From: Opitutaceae bacterium
GTDB taxonomy: Bacteria > Verrucomicrobiota > Verrucomicrobiia > Opitutales > Opitutaceae
Reading direction: 5' to 3'
DNA length: 36,479 bases
NCBI GenBank assembly: GCA_027485815.1
Contig: JAIXQE010000119.1
Coordinates: 1 to 36,479 of the forward strand
Part shown: piece by piece, positions 16,093 to 24,158 of the stretch
How positions within the stretch are numbered: the stretch's first letter is position 1
How the letters are laid out: each line of letters starts with the position of its first letter
Notes under the pieces: generated by a model
Databases searched by the model: none
Told to the model about the DNA's origin: nothing
What the model saw: the letters and a program-made list of their open reading frames with translations, nothing else
Made by a program: the position numbers and the translations under genes

Positions 16093-16869
16093 TCAGCGCC
16101 CGAGGGCCGCTTCGAACCGGACCGCGTCCTCGGGGGTGTCGACCCCGATGGTCGGGTCCTCCGTGAGGTCGCATGCGATCTCGAGGCCGTTCTCGAGCAC
16201 GCGCAACTGCTCGAGCTTCTCAATCCGCTCCAGTTGCCCGGGCGGCAGCGAGGCGAATCGGTCGAGCAGGCCGGCGTCGTACGCATACAACCCGAGGTGC
16301 CGGAAACAGGGCTGACTCGCCACCCAGGCGTCATCGACGCGGCCCTGCAGGTCGCGGGCATACGGCAGCGGGGAACGGGAGAAGTAGAGTGCGCGGCGCC
16401 CCACGGCGCCAGCGCGGCCGGCCGGCCACGCACCGAGGACCACCTTGACCTGGTTCGGGTTGAGGAAATCAGCCGCGGTGCGGAACGGGGTGGCGAGCGT
16501 CGCCATCGGGGCGCCCCCAGCCAGCAGGGCGGCGAGGGCGCGGATCTGGGCGCCGGAGACCAGCGGTTCGTCGGCCTGGACGTTGATCACGTGCCGGGCG
16601 CCGATCCGGCGGTTGGCCTCCGCCAGGCGGTCCGTGCCGCTTTGGTGGGCCACGCTGGTGGGCAGGGCCTGGAAACCAGCGGCGGTGACGCAGTCGGCGA
16701 GGAGGGGGTCATCCACCGCGAAGTAGAGGGGGAACTCGGGCGCCTCGGCGGCGATGCGTTCGGCGACCCAGCGGAGGAGGGGCTTGCCGCGGATCGGGTG
16801 CAGGAGTTTGCGCGGGAAACGCGTCGATTCGAGACGGCACGGCACGATGATCGCGGTGGCGGGCGGCAT
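16093..16869 (-). CDS. kdsB: 3-deoxy-manno-octulosonate cytidylyltransferase
   Basis: Activates Kdo with CTP to CMP-Kdo for the inner core of lipopolysaccharide. The 258-residue protein has the nucleotide-binding start [38 protein letters not shown], the metal-binding NVQADEPLV (NVQGDEP in most members), YFSRSPLPY and [18 protein letters not shown], then [10 protein letters not shown] and the closing [15 protein letters not shown]. The ATG at 16869 starts directly before the conserved strand; a longer open frame to 17295 runs antisense to the HPr gene and is rejected. It is divergent from ptsH with a 78-base gap and convergent with the receptor gene. Confidence 0.95.
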   Translation of the reverse strand: MPPATAIIVPCRLESTRFPRKLLHPIRGKPLLRWVAERIAAEAPEFPLYFAVDDPLLADCVTAAGFQALPTSVAHQSGTDRLAEANRRIGARHVINVQADEPLVSGAQIRALAALLAGGAPMATLATPFRTAADFLNPNQVKVVLGAWPAGRAGAVGRRALYFSRSPLPYARDLQGRVDDAWVASQPCFRHLGLYAYDAGLLDRFASLPPGQLERIEKLEQLRVLENGLEIACDLTEDPTIGVDTPEDAVRFEAALGR

Positions 16870-16947
16870 GGGCGGGACGCTGGCGCCGGGTTTTTGGGTT
16901 GCAAGCCGGGGAGGCGGACGGGATTTTGCTCGGCCCGTTCGAACCAC

Positions 16948-17247
16948 ATGAGCCAAGCCAACGCCAGCCCGACCACCACTCCCCTCACCCGGGAGTTGGT
17001 CGTGCAGAACAAGATGGGCATTCACGCCCGCCCGGCGGCGATGATCGTGCGCATCACCAACAAGTTCCGCGCCGAGGTGATGGTCGAAAAGGACGAGGAG
17101 CAGGTGAACGGCAAGAGCATCATGGGCCTGATGATGCTGGCGGCGGGCAAGGGCGCGAAGGTGCGCTTCATCGCCACCGGCGCCGACGCCACCGCGCTCC
17201 TCGCGGAGCTCGAGGCCCTGTTCGCGCGGAAATTCGACGAGGTCTGA
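16948..17247 (+). CDS. ptsH: HPr-family phosphocarrier protein
   Basis: A 99-residue HPr-fold protein. The phospho-accepting histidine is H26 in [13 protein letters not shown], and the regulatory serine is S57 in [11 protein letters not shown]; both lie 11 residues later than in classical HPr because of an N-terminal tail. Retention of the serine site suggests control by an HPr kinase, while the histidine would accept phosphate from enzyme I. No enzyme I, enzyme II or hprK lies in the window, so a regulatory rather than transport role is possible. TTGCAA at 16899-16904 with GATTTT 17 bases later is a possible promoter. The ATG at 16948 was chosen because the upstream frame is shadow sequence. 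Confidence 0.9.
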   Translation: MSQANASPTTTPLTRELVVQNKMGIHARPAAMIVRITNKFRAEVMVEKDEEQVNGKSIMGLMMLAAGKGAKVRFIATGADATALLAELEALFARKFDEV

Positions 17248-17265
17248 CCGCGCGCGGCGGACCGA

Positions 17266-17378
17266 TGTGGCCGCGGCAGTTGCCGCGGATGCCAACGAAA
17301 ACCCCTACCGCCGGAGAGAGGTCCCCCGCGGGACACCCAGCCTTTCGATCGCGATCCGCGGCTGCCGCCGCGGCCACA
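17266..17378. repeat. Inverted pair of REP-like hairpins (BIME-like)
   Basis: Units at 17266-17290 and 17354-17378 are inverted copies of each other, with 21 of 25 bases matching and the four differences confined to the loop. Each unit is itself a hairpin with 7-base arms CCGCGGC and GCCGCGG and a TGTGG (or CCACA) tail. They bracket 63 bases between the convergent ptsH and carA genes. This layout is that of bacterial interspersed mosaic elements made of two REPs. A third unit lies at 12828-12852. Confidence 0.68.
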
Positions 17379-17391
17379 CCGGACAACCGGC

Positions 17392-18558
17392 TCAGATCTT
17401 GCCGGCCTGGCGCGCCTCCACCATCCGGTAGAAGTCGACGAAGAGCGGATCCGCGTCGTTCGGACCGGGGGCGGCCTCGGGGTGGTACTGGACGCTGAAC
17501 ACGGGGAGCGTGTTGTGCCGGAGCCCCTCGACCGTGCGGTCGTTGAGGTTGATCTCGGTGATCCGGGCGCCGCGCTGCTCGATCGACTTCGGGTCGGTGG
17601 CGAAGCCGTGGTTCTGGGCGGTGATCGAGACGCGCCCGGTCTCGAGGTTCTGGACCGGCTGGTTGCCGCCGCGGTGGCCGAACTTGAGCTTGAAGGTGGT
17701 GCCGCCGAGGGCGTGGGTCAGCATCTGGTGTCCGAGGCAGATCCCGAACATCGGGAAATCGGGCAGCAGGTTGGTGACCGTGTGATGGATGTACGGCAGG
17801 GCGGCGGGATCGCCGGGGCCGTTGGAGAGGAAGATGGCATCCGGCCGGTGCTCGCGCACCGCCTCGGGCGGCGTGGTGGCGGGGAACACCTGCACGTCGA
17901 AGCCGTGGTGGGCCAGCTTGCGGAAGATGCTGAACTTCGCGCCGTAATCGAAGGCCGCGACCCGGAACCGGCGGGCCGGCGTGGCCGGCAGGTTCATCGT
18001 CGTGCCCACCGGCAGGTACGGCAGGTTGCCGCGGTCCACCGAGGGCCACGCGTAGGGCGCCGCACAGGTGACCTCCCGCACGTAGTCGGTGCCCGCCATA
18101 TCGCGCCAGCCGCGCGCGAGGGCAATGGCCTCGGCGTCGGCGATCGGCCGCGTGCTCAGGCAGCACTTCATCGCGCCGTCCACCCGCAGCTTCTTCGTCA
18201 GCGCCCGGGTGTCGACGTCGCTGATCCCCGGGATGCCGTGCCGGGCGAGGTAGTCGCCCAAGGAGAGGCGGCTGCGCCAATTGCTGACCACCGGCGAGAG
18301 CTCCCGGACCACGAAGCCGGTGCAGCGCGGGGCGGCGGCCTCATTGTCCTCCTCGTTGATCCCGTAGTTGCCGATCTGGACGGCCGTCATCGTGACGATC
18401 TGGCCGCAGTAGGAGGGGTCCGTGAGGATCTCCTGGTAACCGGTCATCGAGGTGTTGAACACGCACTCGCCGGCGACGGTGGCGTCGGCGCCGAAGGCGC
18501 GGCCACGGAACAGGGAACCGTCTTCGAGCGCGAGGAGGGCGGGTTTCGGCGAGGACAT
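17392..18558 (-). CDS. carA: Carbamoyl-phosphate synthase small (glutaminase) subunit
   Basis: Releases ammonia from glutamine for carbamoyl-phosphate synthesis, feeding arginine and pyrimidine pathways. The 388-residue protein has the N-terminal domain with FNTSMTGYQEILTDPSYCGQIV and GISDVDTRALTKKLR, and a class I glutamine amidotransferase domain with FLSNGPGDPA, the catalytic cysteine (about residue 274) in GICLGHQML, TAQNHGF and the histidine-glutamate pair in VQYHPEAAPGP. carB is not adjacent, unlike in many bacteria, so the large subunit must be encoded elsewhere. The start ATG at 18558 fits the family; a longer open frame upstream runs across kamA. It is divergent from kamA. Confidence 0.96.
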   Translation of the reverse strand: MSSPKPALLALEDGSLFRGRAFGADATVAGECVFNTSMTGYQEILTDPSYCGQIVTMTAVQIGNYGINEEDNEAAAPRCTGFVVRELSPVVSNWRSRLSLGDYLARHGIPGISDVDTRALTKKLRVDGAMKCCLSTRPIADAEAIALARGWRDMAGTDYVREVTCAAPYAWPSVDRGNLPYLPVGTTMNLPATPARRFRVAAFDYGAKFSIFRKLAHHGFDVQVFPATTPPEAVREHRPDAIFLSNGPGDPAALPYIHHTVTNLLPDFPMFGICLGHQMLTHALGGTTFKLKFGHRGGNQPVQNLETGRVSITAQNHGFATDPKSIEQRGARITEINLNDRTVEGLRHNTLPVFSVQYHPEAAPGPNDADPLFVDFYRMVEARQAGKI

Positions 18559-18644
18559 TAAAGGCGAACGAAAAACGGTCGCTTCGGGCGTGCCAAGTGG
18601 TTTCGGGCAAATCTTGGGCCCCGCGGCGATTTGCGGCGGGTTGT

Positions 18645-18672
18645 TTGACACCCACGGGCCCCGTCCTAAGGC
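18645..18672 (+). promoter_or_regulatory. Possible kamA promoter
   Basis: TTGACA at 18645-18650 is followed after 16 bases by TAAGGC (18667-18672). The hexamer starts 40 bases before the kamA ATG, so the untranslated leader would be about five bases. The -35 matches the consensus; the -10 is weak, although TAAGGC recurs on the minus strand upstream of the receptor remnant at 35055. Confidence 0.4.
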
Positions 18673-18684
18673 TCTGCCCCGACA

Positions 18685-19866
18685 ATGCCTTACACTGAAG
18701 ACCGCGCCGTCTGGGCCGAGGGACAGGGCCTCTGGCAGCACCTCCCGGCGGAAACCTGGCGCGATTGGACGTGGCAGTTGAAGAACCGCCTCACCACCAC
18801 GGCGCAGCTGGAAAAGCTGATGGAGCTGACGCCGGACGAGCACGCCGGGTGCGAGCACGCGAACCGGAAGCTGGCCCTCGCGATCACCCCCTACTTCTTC
18901 AACCTGATCGACCGGCAGGACCCGGATTGCCCCATCCGCAAGCAGGTCATCCCGCGGGCCGCCGAGCAGGTCATCTCCGAGGGGGAAATGCTGGACTCGC
19001 TGGGGGAGGACGAACACTCACCCGTCTCGGGCCTCGTCCACCGGTACCCGGACCGGGTGCTGTTTTTGGTGACGGACCGCTGCGCCGCGTACTGCCGCTA
19101 CTGCACGCGGAGCCGGCTGGTCTCCAACGCGCAGGACTACAATTTTCACCCGGAGTACGAGGAGGGCCTGCGCTACATCGCGGCCCACCCGGAGATCCGG
19201 GACGTCCTGCTGTCGGGCGGCGATCCCCTGCTGCTGTCGGACGCGAAGCTGGAGCACCTGCTCTCGCGGCTGCGGGCGATCCCGCACGTGGAGTTCATCC
19301 GGATCGGCTCGCGGATCCCGGTGTTCCTGCCGCAACGCATCACGCCGGAACTGTGCGGCATCCTGCGCCGGCACGGGCCGGTGTGGATGAGCATCCACGT
19401 GAACCATCCGCGCGAGTGCACCGCGGACCTGCGGGCGGCGTGCGAGCGGCTGGCGTTCGCCGGGGTGCCGCTGGGCAACCAGAGCGTGCTGCTGCGGGGC
19501 ATAAACGACGACGTCGACGTGATGAAGGCGCTCGTGCACCGGCTGCTGCGGATGCGCGTGCGGCCCTACTACCTCTACCAGATGGATCTGATCACCGGGG
19601 GCGCGCACTTCAAGGCGAGCGTCCGCAAGGGGATCGAGATCATTCAGGCGCTGCGCGGGCACACCACGGGGTACGCGGTGCCGCAGTTCGTGATCGACGC
19701 GCCGGGCGGCGGCGGGAAGGTGCCGCTCAACCCGGACTACGTGGAGTCGGTGGATGACGAGGCGATCGTGCTGCGCAACTACGAGGGGCGACTGTACCGC
19801 TACCCGCTCGCGACGGGCGTGCCGGCGGCGGCGCCGGGGTTCGAACCAGCCTTCGTCGACCGCTGA
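18685..19866 (+). CDS. kamA: Lysine 2,3-aminomutase
   Basis: Radical-SAM, PLP-dependent enzyme that converts L-lysine to L-beta-lysine. The 393-residue protein has the CxxxCxxC cluster motif at C133, C137 and C140 (CAAYCRYC). Compared with the clostridial enzyme, its substrate aspartates appear as D301 (YQMDL) and D338 (VIDAPGG) and the PLP lysine as K345 (GGGGKVP), a constant offset of eight residues from D293, D330 and K337. WRDWTWQLKNRL at the N-terminus and DEHSPVSGLVHRYPDRVLFLVTD also match true aminomutases rather than the shorter EpmB. No beta-lysine acetyltransferase (ablB) or EF-P gene is adjacent, so it may serve an osmolyte, lysine breakdown or another pathway. Confidence 0.9.
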   Translation: MPYTEDRAVWAEGQGLWQHLPAETWRDWTWQLKNRLTTTAQLEKLMELTPDEHAGCEHANRKLALAITPYFFNLIDRQDPDCPIRKQVIPRAAEQVISEGEMLDSLGEDEHSPVSGLVHRYPDRVLFLVTDRCAAYCRYCTRSRLVSNAQDYNFHPEYEEGLRYIAAHPEIRDVLLSGGDPLLLSDAKLEHLLSRLRAIPHVEFIRIGSRIPVFLPQRITPELCGILRRHGPVWMSIHVNHPRECTADLRAACERLAFAGVPLGNQSVLLRGINDDVDVMKALVHRLLRMRVRPYYLYQMDLITGGAHFKASVRKGIEIIQALRGHTTGYAVPQFVIDAPGGGGKVPLNPDYVESVDDEAIVLRNYEGRLYRYPLATGVPAAAPGFEPAFVDR

Positions 19867-19899
19867 GGCAGGCGCCGCGCCGCCAGCGATCCCGGGGCC

Positions 19900-20238
19900 T
19901 CAGCCGCGGGGGGCGGGTTTCTTGGCGGGCCGGGGACGGGTGCGGTCGAGGCTGCCGCAGACCAGCTCGCAGAGGGGAAAGATCGTCGGGTCCGCGATGC
20001 GATGGAACACGAGCAGGCCCTGACGGCGGCGCGCCAGGATGTTGGCGCGGGTAAGCCGCTGGAGGTGGCGGGTGATGTTGGCCTGGGAACCGCCGGTGGC
20101 AGCGACGAGGGCGCCGACGTGGCGTTCACCGTCAAAGAGCGCCTGAAGCAGCCGCAGCCGCATCGGCTCGGCCAGCACGGCGAAGCGCCCCGCGATGCGC
20201 TCGAGGGCTTCGTCGGACAACGGATTCTTCCGCGGCAT
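19900..20238 (-). CDS. ArsR/SmtB-family transcriptional regulator
   Basis: A 112-residue winged-helix protein with the typical ArsR layout: RIAGRFAVLAEPMRLRLLQAL, then a recognition helix in GGSQANITRHLQRLTRANILARRRQG, then a wing and a C-terminal helix. Metal-sensing cysteine pairs such as CVC are absent; the only cysteine is in ELVCGSL. It is therefore probably not a classical arsenic or zinc sensor and may respond to another signal. It is divergent from the SNF2 gene across 102 bases, suggesting that it controls that gene or itself. The start at 20238 gives the family's usual N-terminus; the frame stays open far upstream only as an antisense shadow of the helicase. Confidence 0.85.
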   Translation of the reverse strand: MPRKNPLSDEALERIAGRFAVLAEPMRLRLLQALFDGERHVGALVAATGGSQANITRHLQRLTRANILARRRQGLLVFHRIADPTIFPLCELVCGSLDRTRPRPAKKPAPRG

Positions 20239-20340
20239 CCGCCCGAGGAAGCAGACGGCCGGGGCGGGTTCAAGGCGGAGATGCGGGCGGCGGGCCGCGG
20301 GCAGCTTGCTCCCGGGCGGCGGCGGCGTTTCGCTGCCCCG

Positions 20341-23300
20341 ATGTCCCCCTCCACCGTCGACTCGCCGGATGCCGCGCCGGCCCTGCGCCGGTACCTCGAG
20401 GCGATGCCGCGGGTCACGCGGGAGCGGGGCCTCGACTACGCGCGCCGGGGCAAAGTGGAGTCCGTGGCGCGGCGCTCCGAGCGGGAGGTCGAGGGTTCGG
20501 TGCGGGGCGAGCGCCTGTACGCGGTGCGGCTGCAGCGGGCGGGCAACCACTGGATGGGCGTCTGCACCTGCCCGCTCGGCAGCCGCTGCAAGCACCTGCA
20601 CGCGCTGGGGCTGGCCTGGCTGGGCCGGTTGGCGCCGGTCGCCGCCGGCGAGGGGTCTCCGGCGGAACCGGAGGAGGGCCGGCCATCCCCCGCGACGTCG
20701 CGGCCCGACTTGCCCGGCGCCGGCGGCGCTGCCGGGTCCGCGGCCGGGCGCGGCGCGGAGGAAATGCGGCGCGCCACCGTGGCCCGCTGGCGCGAACGGC
20801 TCGCCCCCGGCACGCCCCCGCCCCGGGAATCGCTGCCCGGGGCCGTTCCGACCGGGCCCCTGCGGATCCGGGTGGGCCCCGGCCTCTTCGCCGTCGAAAG
20901 CTGCCCGGCCGAGGGCGGCGCCTGGCGCAACGTCTGGCGCACCTTGGTCGCGCCCGGCGGCGCGGAGCGCTGGTTCGAGACCGACCTCGACGCGGGCACC
21001 GCCGTCCTGCTCGCCCTGCTGCGGCGCCACGTCGCGGATCACGGCCGCCCGAGCCCCAGCCTCGGCCAACGGCAGGAGGCCGCGTGGCTGCACGCGGTCC
21101 TGCGCCACCCGCGCGCGCGGGAGAAGGTGACCGACGCCGCCGGCCGGCCCCTGCGCTTCGCCCCCGAGCCCCTGCGCCGGCGGCTGGTGGCCCCGGAACC
21201 AGGCGAAACCGATTACCGGCTGATCCTCGAGGACGCCGCCGGCCGGCCCGTGCCGCCCGGCGCCCTGCACCTGCCGGGCCACCCCGCCTATTACCTGCTG
21301 GATTCCGACGTGCACGAGGGCCCGCCGGCGCTCGACGGCGCTTCGGCCGCGGCCGCGCTCCTCCCGCCCGCCGTCGCCGAGGACCCCGCGCTGCTCCTCG
21401 CCTTCCGGGAGGCGCACGTCGCCCTCCCGCCCGCGCTCGGCGCCCGCGTCGAGTTGGTCGCCCTCGGCGCCCGGGTCGAGGTCACCCTCGGGGCCGCCCT
21501 CGCGGGCGGCGAACGCCTGCTGCTGCGGATCTGGGCCGAGGCGGAGCGCCCGCCGGTGCGGACGGACTGGACCCTGCAGGGCTGGCGCGCGCTCGGCCCC
21601 ACCGCGACCCAGGGCGACCGGTTGTTCGCGCTGGACCCGGCGCTCCCCGATCTCGTGGTGCGCCAGACCCTGGCGCTGGGCCTGTTCTTCGATCCCGTCG
21701 AGCAGGCGTGGGCCTCCCGGCTCGGCGCCGATCTGCCGGAACGCCTGGCCCTCTGGCGGGAGCGGTTGCCGCGGGAGGTGAAGGTGTGGGCGGACCCGGA
21801 GGTGCAGGGGATCCTCGAGGGCCCCGTGCGGGCGCGGGTGGAATTCAACCTGGAGGAGGCGGGGGAGGGGCGGGACTGGTTCGACCTCGCGCTGGTGCTG
21901 AAGCCCGAGGACGCGAGCCTGACCCGCGCGGAGCTGGCGCTGCTGCTGCGGGCGGGCGGCAAGCTGGTGCGCCTGCCGGGCAAGGGGTGGCGGCGCCTCG
22001 AGGTCAGCGTCGACGCCGGGGCGGAGGCGGCCTTGGCAGAGGCGGGCCTGCCGGCGGCCGGCGCGGGCGCGGCGGCCCTCGAGGGCGAAACGGTGCGGCT
22101 GCACGCGCTGCAGCTCGGCCGGGGCGCGATCGCGGAACGCCTGCCCGCGGAACTCTCGGCGCGGTTGCGCCAGCGGGTCGAGGCCCTCACGGCCCCGCCG
22201 CCGCCGCCCTGTCCCGCGGGCCTGCGCGCCGCCCTCCGGCCCTACCAGCTGGAGGGGTTTCACTTCCTCGCGTTCCTGGCGGCGAACCGCCTCGGCGCCC
22301 TGCTCGCGGACGACATGGGTCTCGGCAAGACCCTGCAGGCCCTCGCCTGGCTCCTCTGGTTGGCCGAGCGCCAGCCCGCGGGCGAACCGCTGCGGGCGCT
22401 CGTCGTCTGCCCCAAGTCCGTGGTGGGCAACTGGGAGGCGGAGACGGCGCGCTTCGCCCCGTCGCTCGCCACCCGCCGGCACGAGGCGGGCGGCGACGTG
22501 GAGCCGCCCCCCGGCCCCGGGATTTTGCTGGCCAACTACACCCAGCTGCGCCTCGGCGCGGCGGCCTTCGCGGCGCGGCGCTGGCACGCGGTGATCCTCG
22601 ACGAGGCGCAGTTCATCAAGAACCCGGCCGCGCGGGTGGCGCAGGCGGCGCGGGCCCTCGACGCCGACCACCGCCTGATCCTCACTGGCACGCCGGTCGA
22701 GAATCGGCTCCTCGACCTCTGGAGCCTCTGCGCCTTTGCCCTGCCGGGCGTGCTCGGCAGCCAGGCCGCGTTCCGCCGGCAGCACCCGCCGGGCGATCCC
22801 GGGGCGCCCGCCCGCCTCCGGGCCCGCGTGCGCCCGTTCCTCCTGCGCCGCACCAAGGCCCAGGTCGCCGCGGACCTGCCCCCGCGGACCGAGAACGACC
22901 TCATCGTCGACCTCGAGGGCGAGCAACTGCGCCTCTACCAGGCCGAGCTCAAGCGCGCGCGCGCCCAGCTCCTCGGCGCCCAGACCCCGGCCGCGCTCGA
23001 CCGCGTGCGCTTCAACGTCCTCGCGAGCCTCACCCGCCTGCGCCAGATCTGCTGCCACCCCGGGCTGGCCGACCCCGCCCTGCGCGGCGCCCCCTCGGCG
23101 AAACTGGAGGCGCTCGTCGAGCAGTTGGAGGAACTGCGCGAGGAAGGCCACCCCGTCCTCGTCTTCAGCCAGTTCGTGGAAATGCTCGAGCTGCTCCGGG
23201 AACGCCTCGCCGCGGACGGCATCCCGCACCTGCTGCTCACCGGCCGCACGGAGGACCGGGACTCCCTGGTGCGCCGGTTCCAGGAAAGCGCGGAGCCGCT

Positions 23301-23598
23301 GGTGTTCCTGCTCTCGCTCAAGGCGGCGGGCTTCGGCCTGAACCTGACCGCGGCGAGCTACGTGTTCCTCTTCGACCCCTGGTGGAACCCGGCGGTCGAG
23401 GCACAGGCGATCGACCGCACCCACCGCATCGGGCAGACGGAACCCGTGATGGCCTACCGGCTGGTGGCGCGCGGGACGGTCGAGGAGAAGATCCGCCGCC
23501 TGCAGGCCGAGAAGGCCGCCCTCGCCGGCGCCGTCGTGCCCGACGGGGAGTCCGCCCCGCCCCTCGACCTGGACACCCTGCGCGAGATCCTCAGCTGA
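20341..23598 (+). CDS. SNF2-family DNA-dependent ATPase with SWIM zinc finger
   Basis: A 1085-residue Swi2/Snf2 translocase that would move along duplex DNA or remodel protein-DNA complexes. An N-terminal SWIM zinc finger is visible with C75, C77, C83 and H85 (CTCPLGSRCKH). A long middle region of bacterial SNF2 type, rich in proline and alanine, follows. The motor holds the P-loop ADDMGLGKTLQAL (K663), Walker B LDEAQFIKN (D754-Q757), LTGTPVEN, the second RecA lobe with VFSQF, and DPWWNPAVEAQAIDRTHRIGQ at about residues 1012-1032. SWIM plus SNF2 is a standard bacterial architecture. Divergent from an ArsR gene and followed after three bases by a DUF1643 gene. No nuclease or methylase nearby points to a defence island. 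Confidence 0.94.
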   Translation: MSPSTVDSPDAAPALRRYLEAMPRVTRERGLDYARRGKVESVARRSEREVEGSVRGERLYAVRLQRAGNHWMGVCTCPLGSRCKHLHALGLAWLGRLAPVAAGEGSPAEPEEGRPSPATSRPDLPGAGGAAGSAAGRGAEEMRRATVARWRERLAPGTPPPRESLPGAVPTGPLRIRVGPGLFAVESCPAEGGAWRNVWRTLVAPGGAERWFETDLDAGTAVLLALLRRHVADHGRPSPSLGQRQEAAWLHAVLRHPRAREKVTDAAGRPLRFAPEPLRRRLVAPEPGETDYRLILEDAAGRPVPPGALHLPGHPAYYLLDSDVHEGPPALDGASAAAALLPPAVAEDPALLLAFREAHVALPPALGARVELVALGARVEVTLGAALAGGERLLLRIWAEAERPPVRTDWTLQGWRALGPTATQGDRLFALDPALPDLVVRQTLALGLFFDPVEQAWASRLGADLPERLALWRERLPREVKVWADPEVQGILEGPVRARVEFNLEEAGEGRDWFDLALVLKPEDASLTRAELALLLRAGGKLVRLPGKGWRRLEVSVDAGAEAALAEAGLPAAGAGAAALEGETVRLHALQLGRGAIAERLPAELSARLRQRVEALTAPPPPPCPAGLRAALRPYQLEGFHFLAFLAANRLGALLADDMGLGKTLQALAWLLWLAERQPAGEPLRALVVCPKSVVGNWEAETARFAPSLATRRHEAGGDVEPPPGPGILLANYTQLRLGAAAFAARRWHAVILDEAQFIKNPAARVAQAARALDADHRLILTGTPVENRLLDLWSLCAFALPGVLGSQAAFRRQHPPGDPGAPARLRARVRPFLLRRTKAQVAADLPPRTENDLIVDLEGEQLRLYQAELKRARAQLLGAQTPAALDRVRFNVLASLTRLRQICCHPGLADPALRGAPSAKLEALVEQLEELREEGHPVLVFSQFVEMLELLRERLAADGIPHLLLTGRTEDRDSLVRRFQESAEPLVFLLSLKAAGFGLNLTAASYVFLFDPWWNPAVEAQAIDRTHRIGQTEPVMAYRLVARGTVEEKIRRLQAEKAALAGAVVPDGESAPPLDLDTLREILS

Positions 23599-23601
23599 GC
23601 G

Positions 23602-24093
23602 ATGGACAACGAGTGCCACTTCTCGCCGGACCGCCGGCACCGCTACGCCCTCATCCACCGCTGGACCCCGCTGTTCGGCGACCGGCTGATCCTCTGGATC
23701 GGGCTCAACCCGAGCACGGCGGACGAGCGCCAGCTGGACCCGACCCTGACGCGGATCGCGGCCTTCTCGCGGCGCGAGGGCTTCGACGGCTTCTGGATGG
23801 CGAACCTGTTCGGCCTGCGCACGCCCTACCCCGAGGAGATGCGTGCCCACCCCGATCCCGTGGGCCCGGAGAACGACGCCCAGCTGCTGCGGGCGGCCGC
23901 CCGCTGCGGCCGCGTCGTCGCCGCGTGGGGCGTGAGCGGCGTGCACCAGTCCCGCGCGGAAGCCGTGGTGCGCCTCCTCGCCGGCCACGACCTCTGGTGC
24001 CTCGGCACCACCCGCGAAGGTCACCCGCGCCACCCGCTCTACGTGCCCGGCCGCCAACCCCTCGTGCGCTGGCAGCCGCCCGTTCCGGAGTGA
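23602..24093 (+). CDS. DUF1643 family protein
   Basis: A 163-residue cytoplasmic protein with the family's recognisable core LILWIGLNPSTADE, DPTLTRI, FDGFWMANLFGLRTP and GPENDAQLLRAA, and a C-terminal HPRHPLYVPG. The biochemical function of the family is not established. It begins three bases after the SNF2 stop in a TGA-GCG-ATG junction, so it is probably translated from the same message as the helicase. Some DUF1643 genes occur in mobile or nucleic-acid-handling neighbourhoods; here the link to the helicase is positional only. Confidence 0.87.
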   Translation: MDNECHFSPDRRHRYALIHRWTPLFGDRLILWIGLNPSTADERQLDPTLTRIAAFSRREGFDGFWMANLFGLRTPYPEEMRAHPDPVGPENDAQLLRAAARCGRVVAAWGVSGVHQSRAEAVVRLLAGHDLWCLGTTREGHPRHPLYVPGRQPLVRWQPPVPE

Positions 24094-24158
24094 AGACCGC
24101 ATTCCGGGATCGAAGCGCGCGCCCCGGCCCACCACGCTGACTCCACCCCCCGCACCCC

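Noticed and set aside
16870-17295. Upstream extension of kdsB across the HPr gene
   Set aside because: The added residues have no family match, and the HPr gene on the opposite strand is intact; the ATG at 16869 gives the normal KdsB start.
16037-17391. Possible CRISPR array because of several similar short units
   Set aside because: The units are inverted hairpins with irregular distances, not direct repeats with unique spacers, and no cas gene is present.
20341-24093. Reading SNF2 plus DUF1643 as a phage-defence system
   Set aside because: There is no nuclease, methylase, phospholipase-D or other defence gene nearby; SWIM-SNF2 proteins are common outside defence islands.
19900-24135. Very long minus-strand open frame covering the SNF2 and DUF1643 genes
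   Set aside because: Only its last 113 codons form the ArsR regulator. The remainder is antisense to a clearly conserved helicase, and its composition is that of a high-GC shadow frame.
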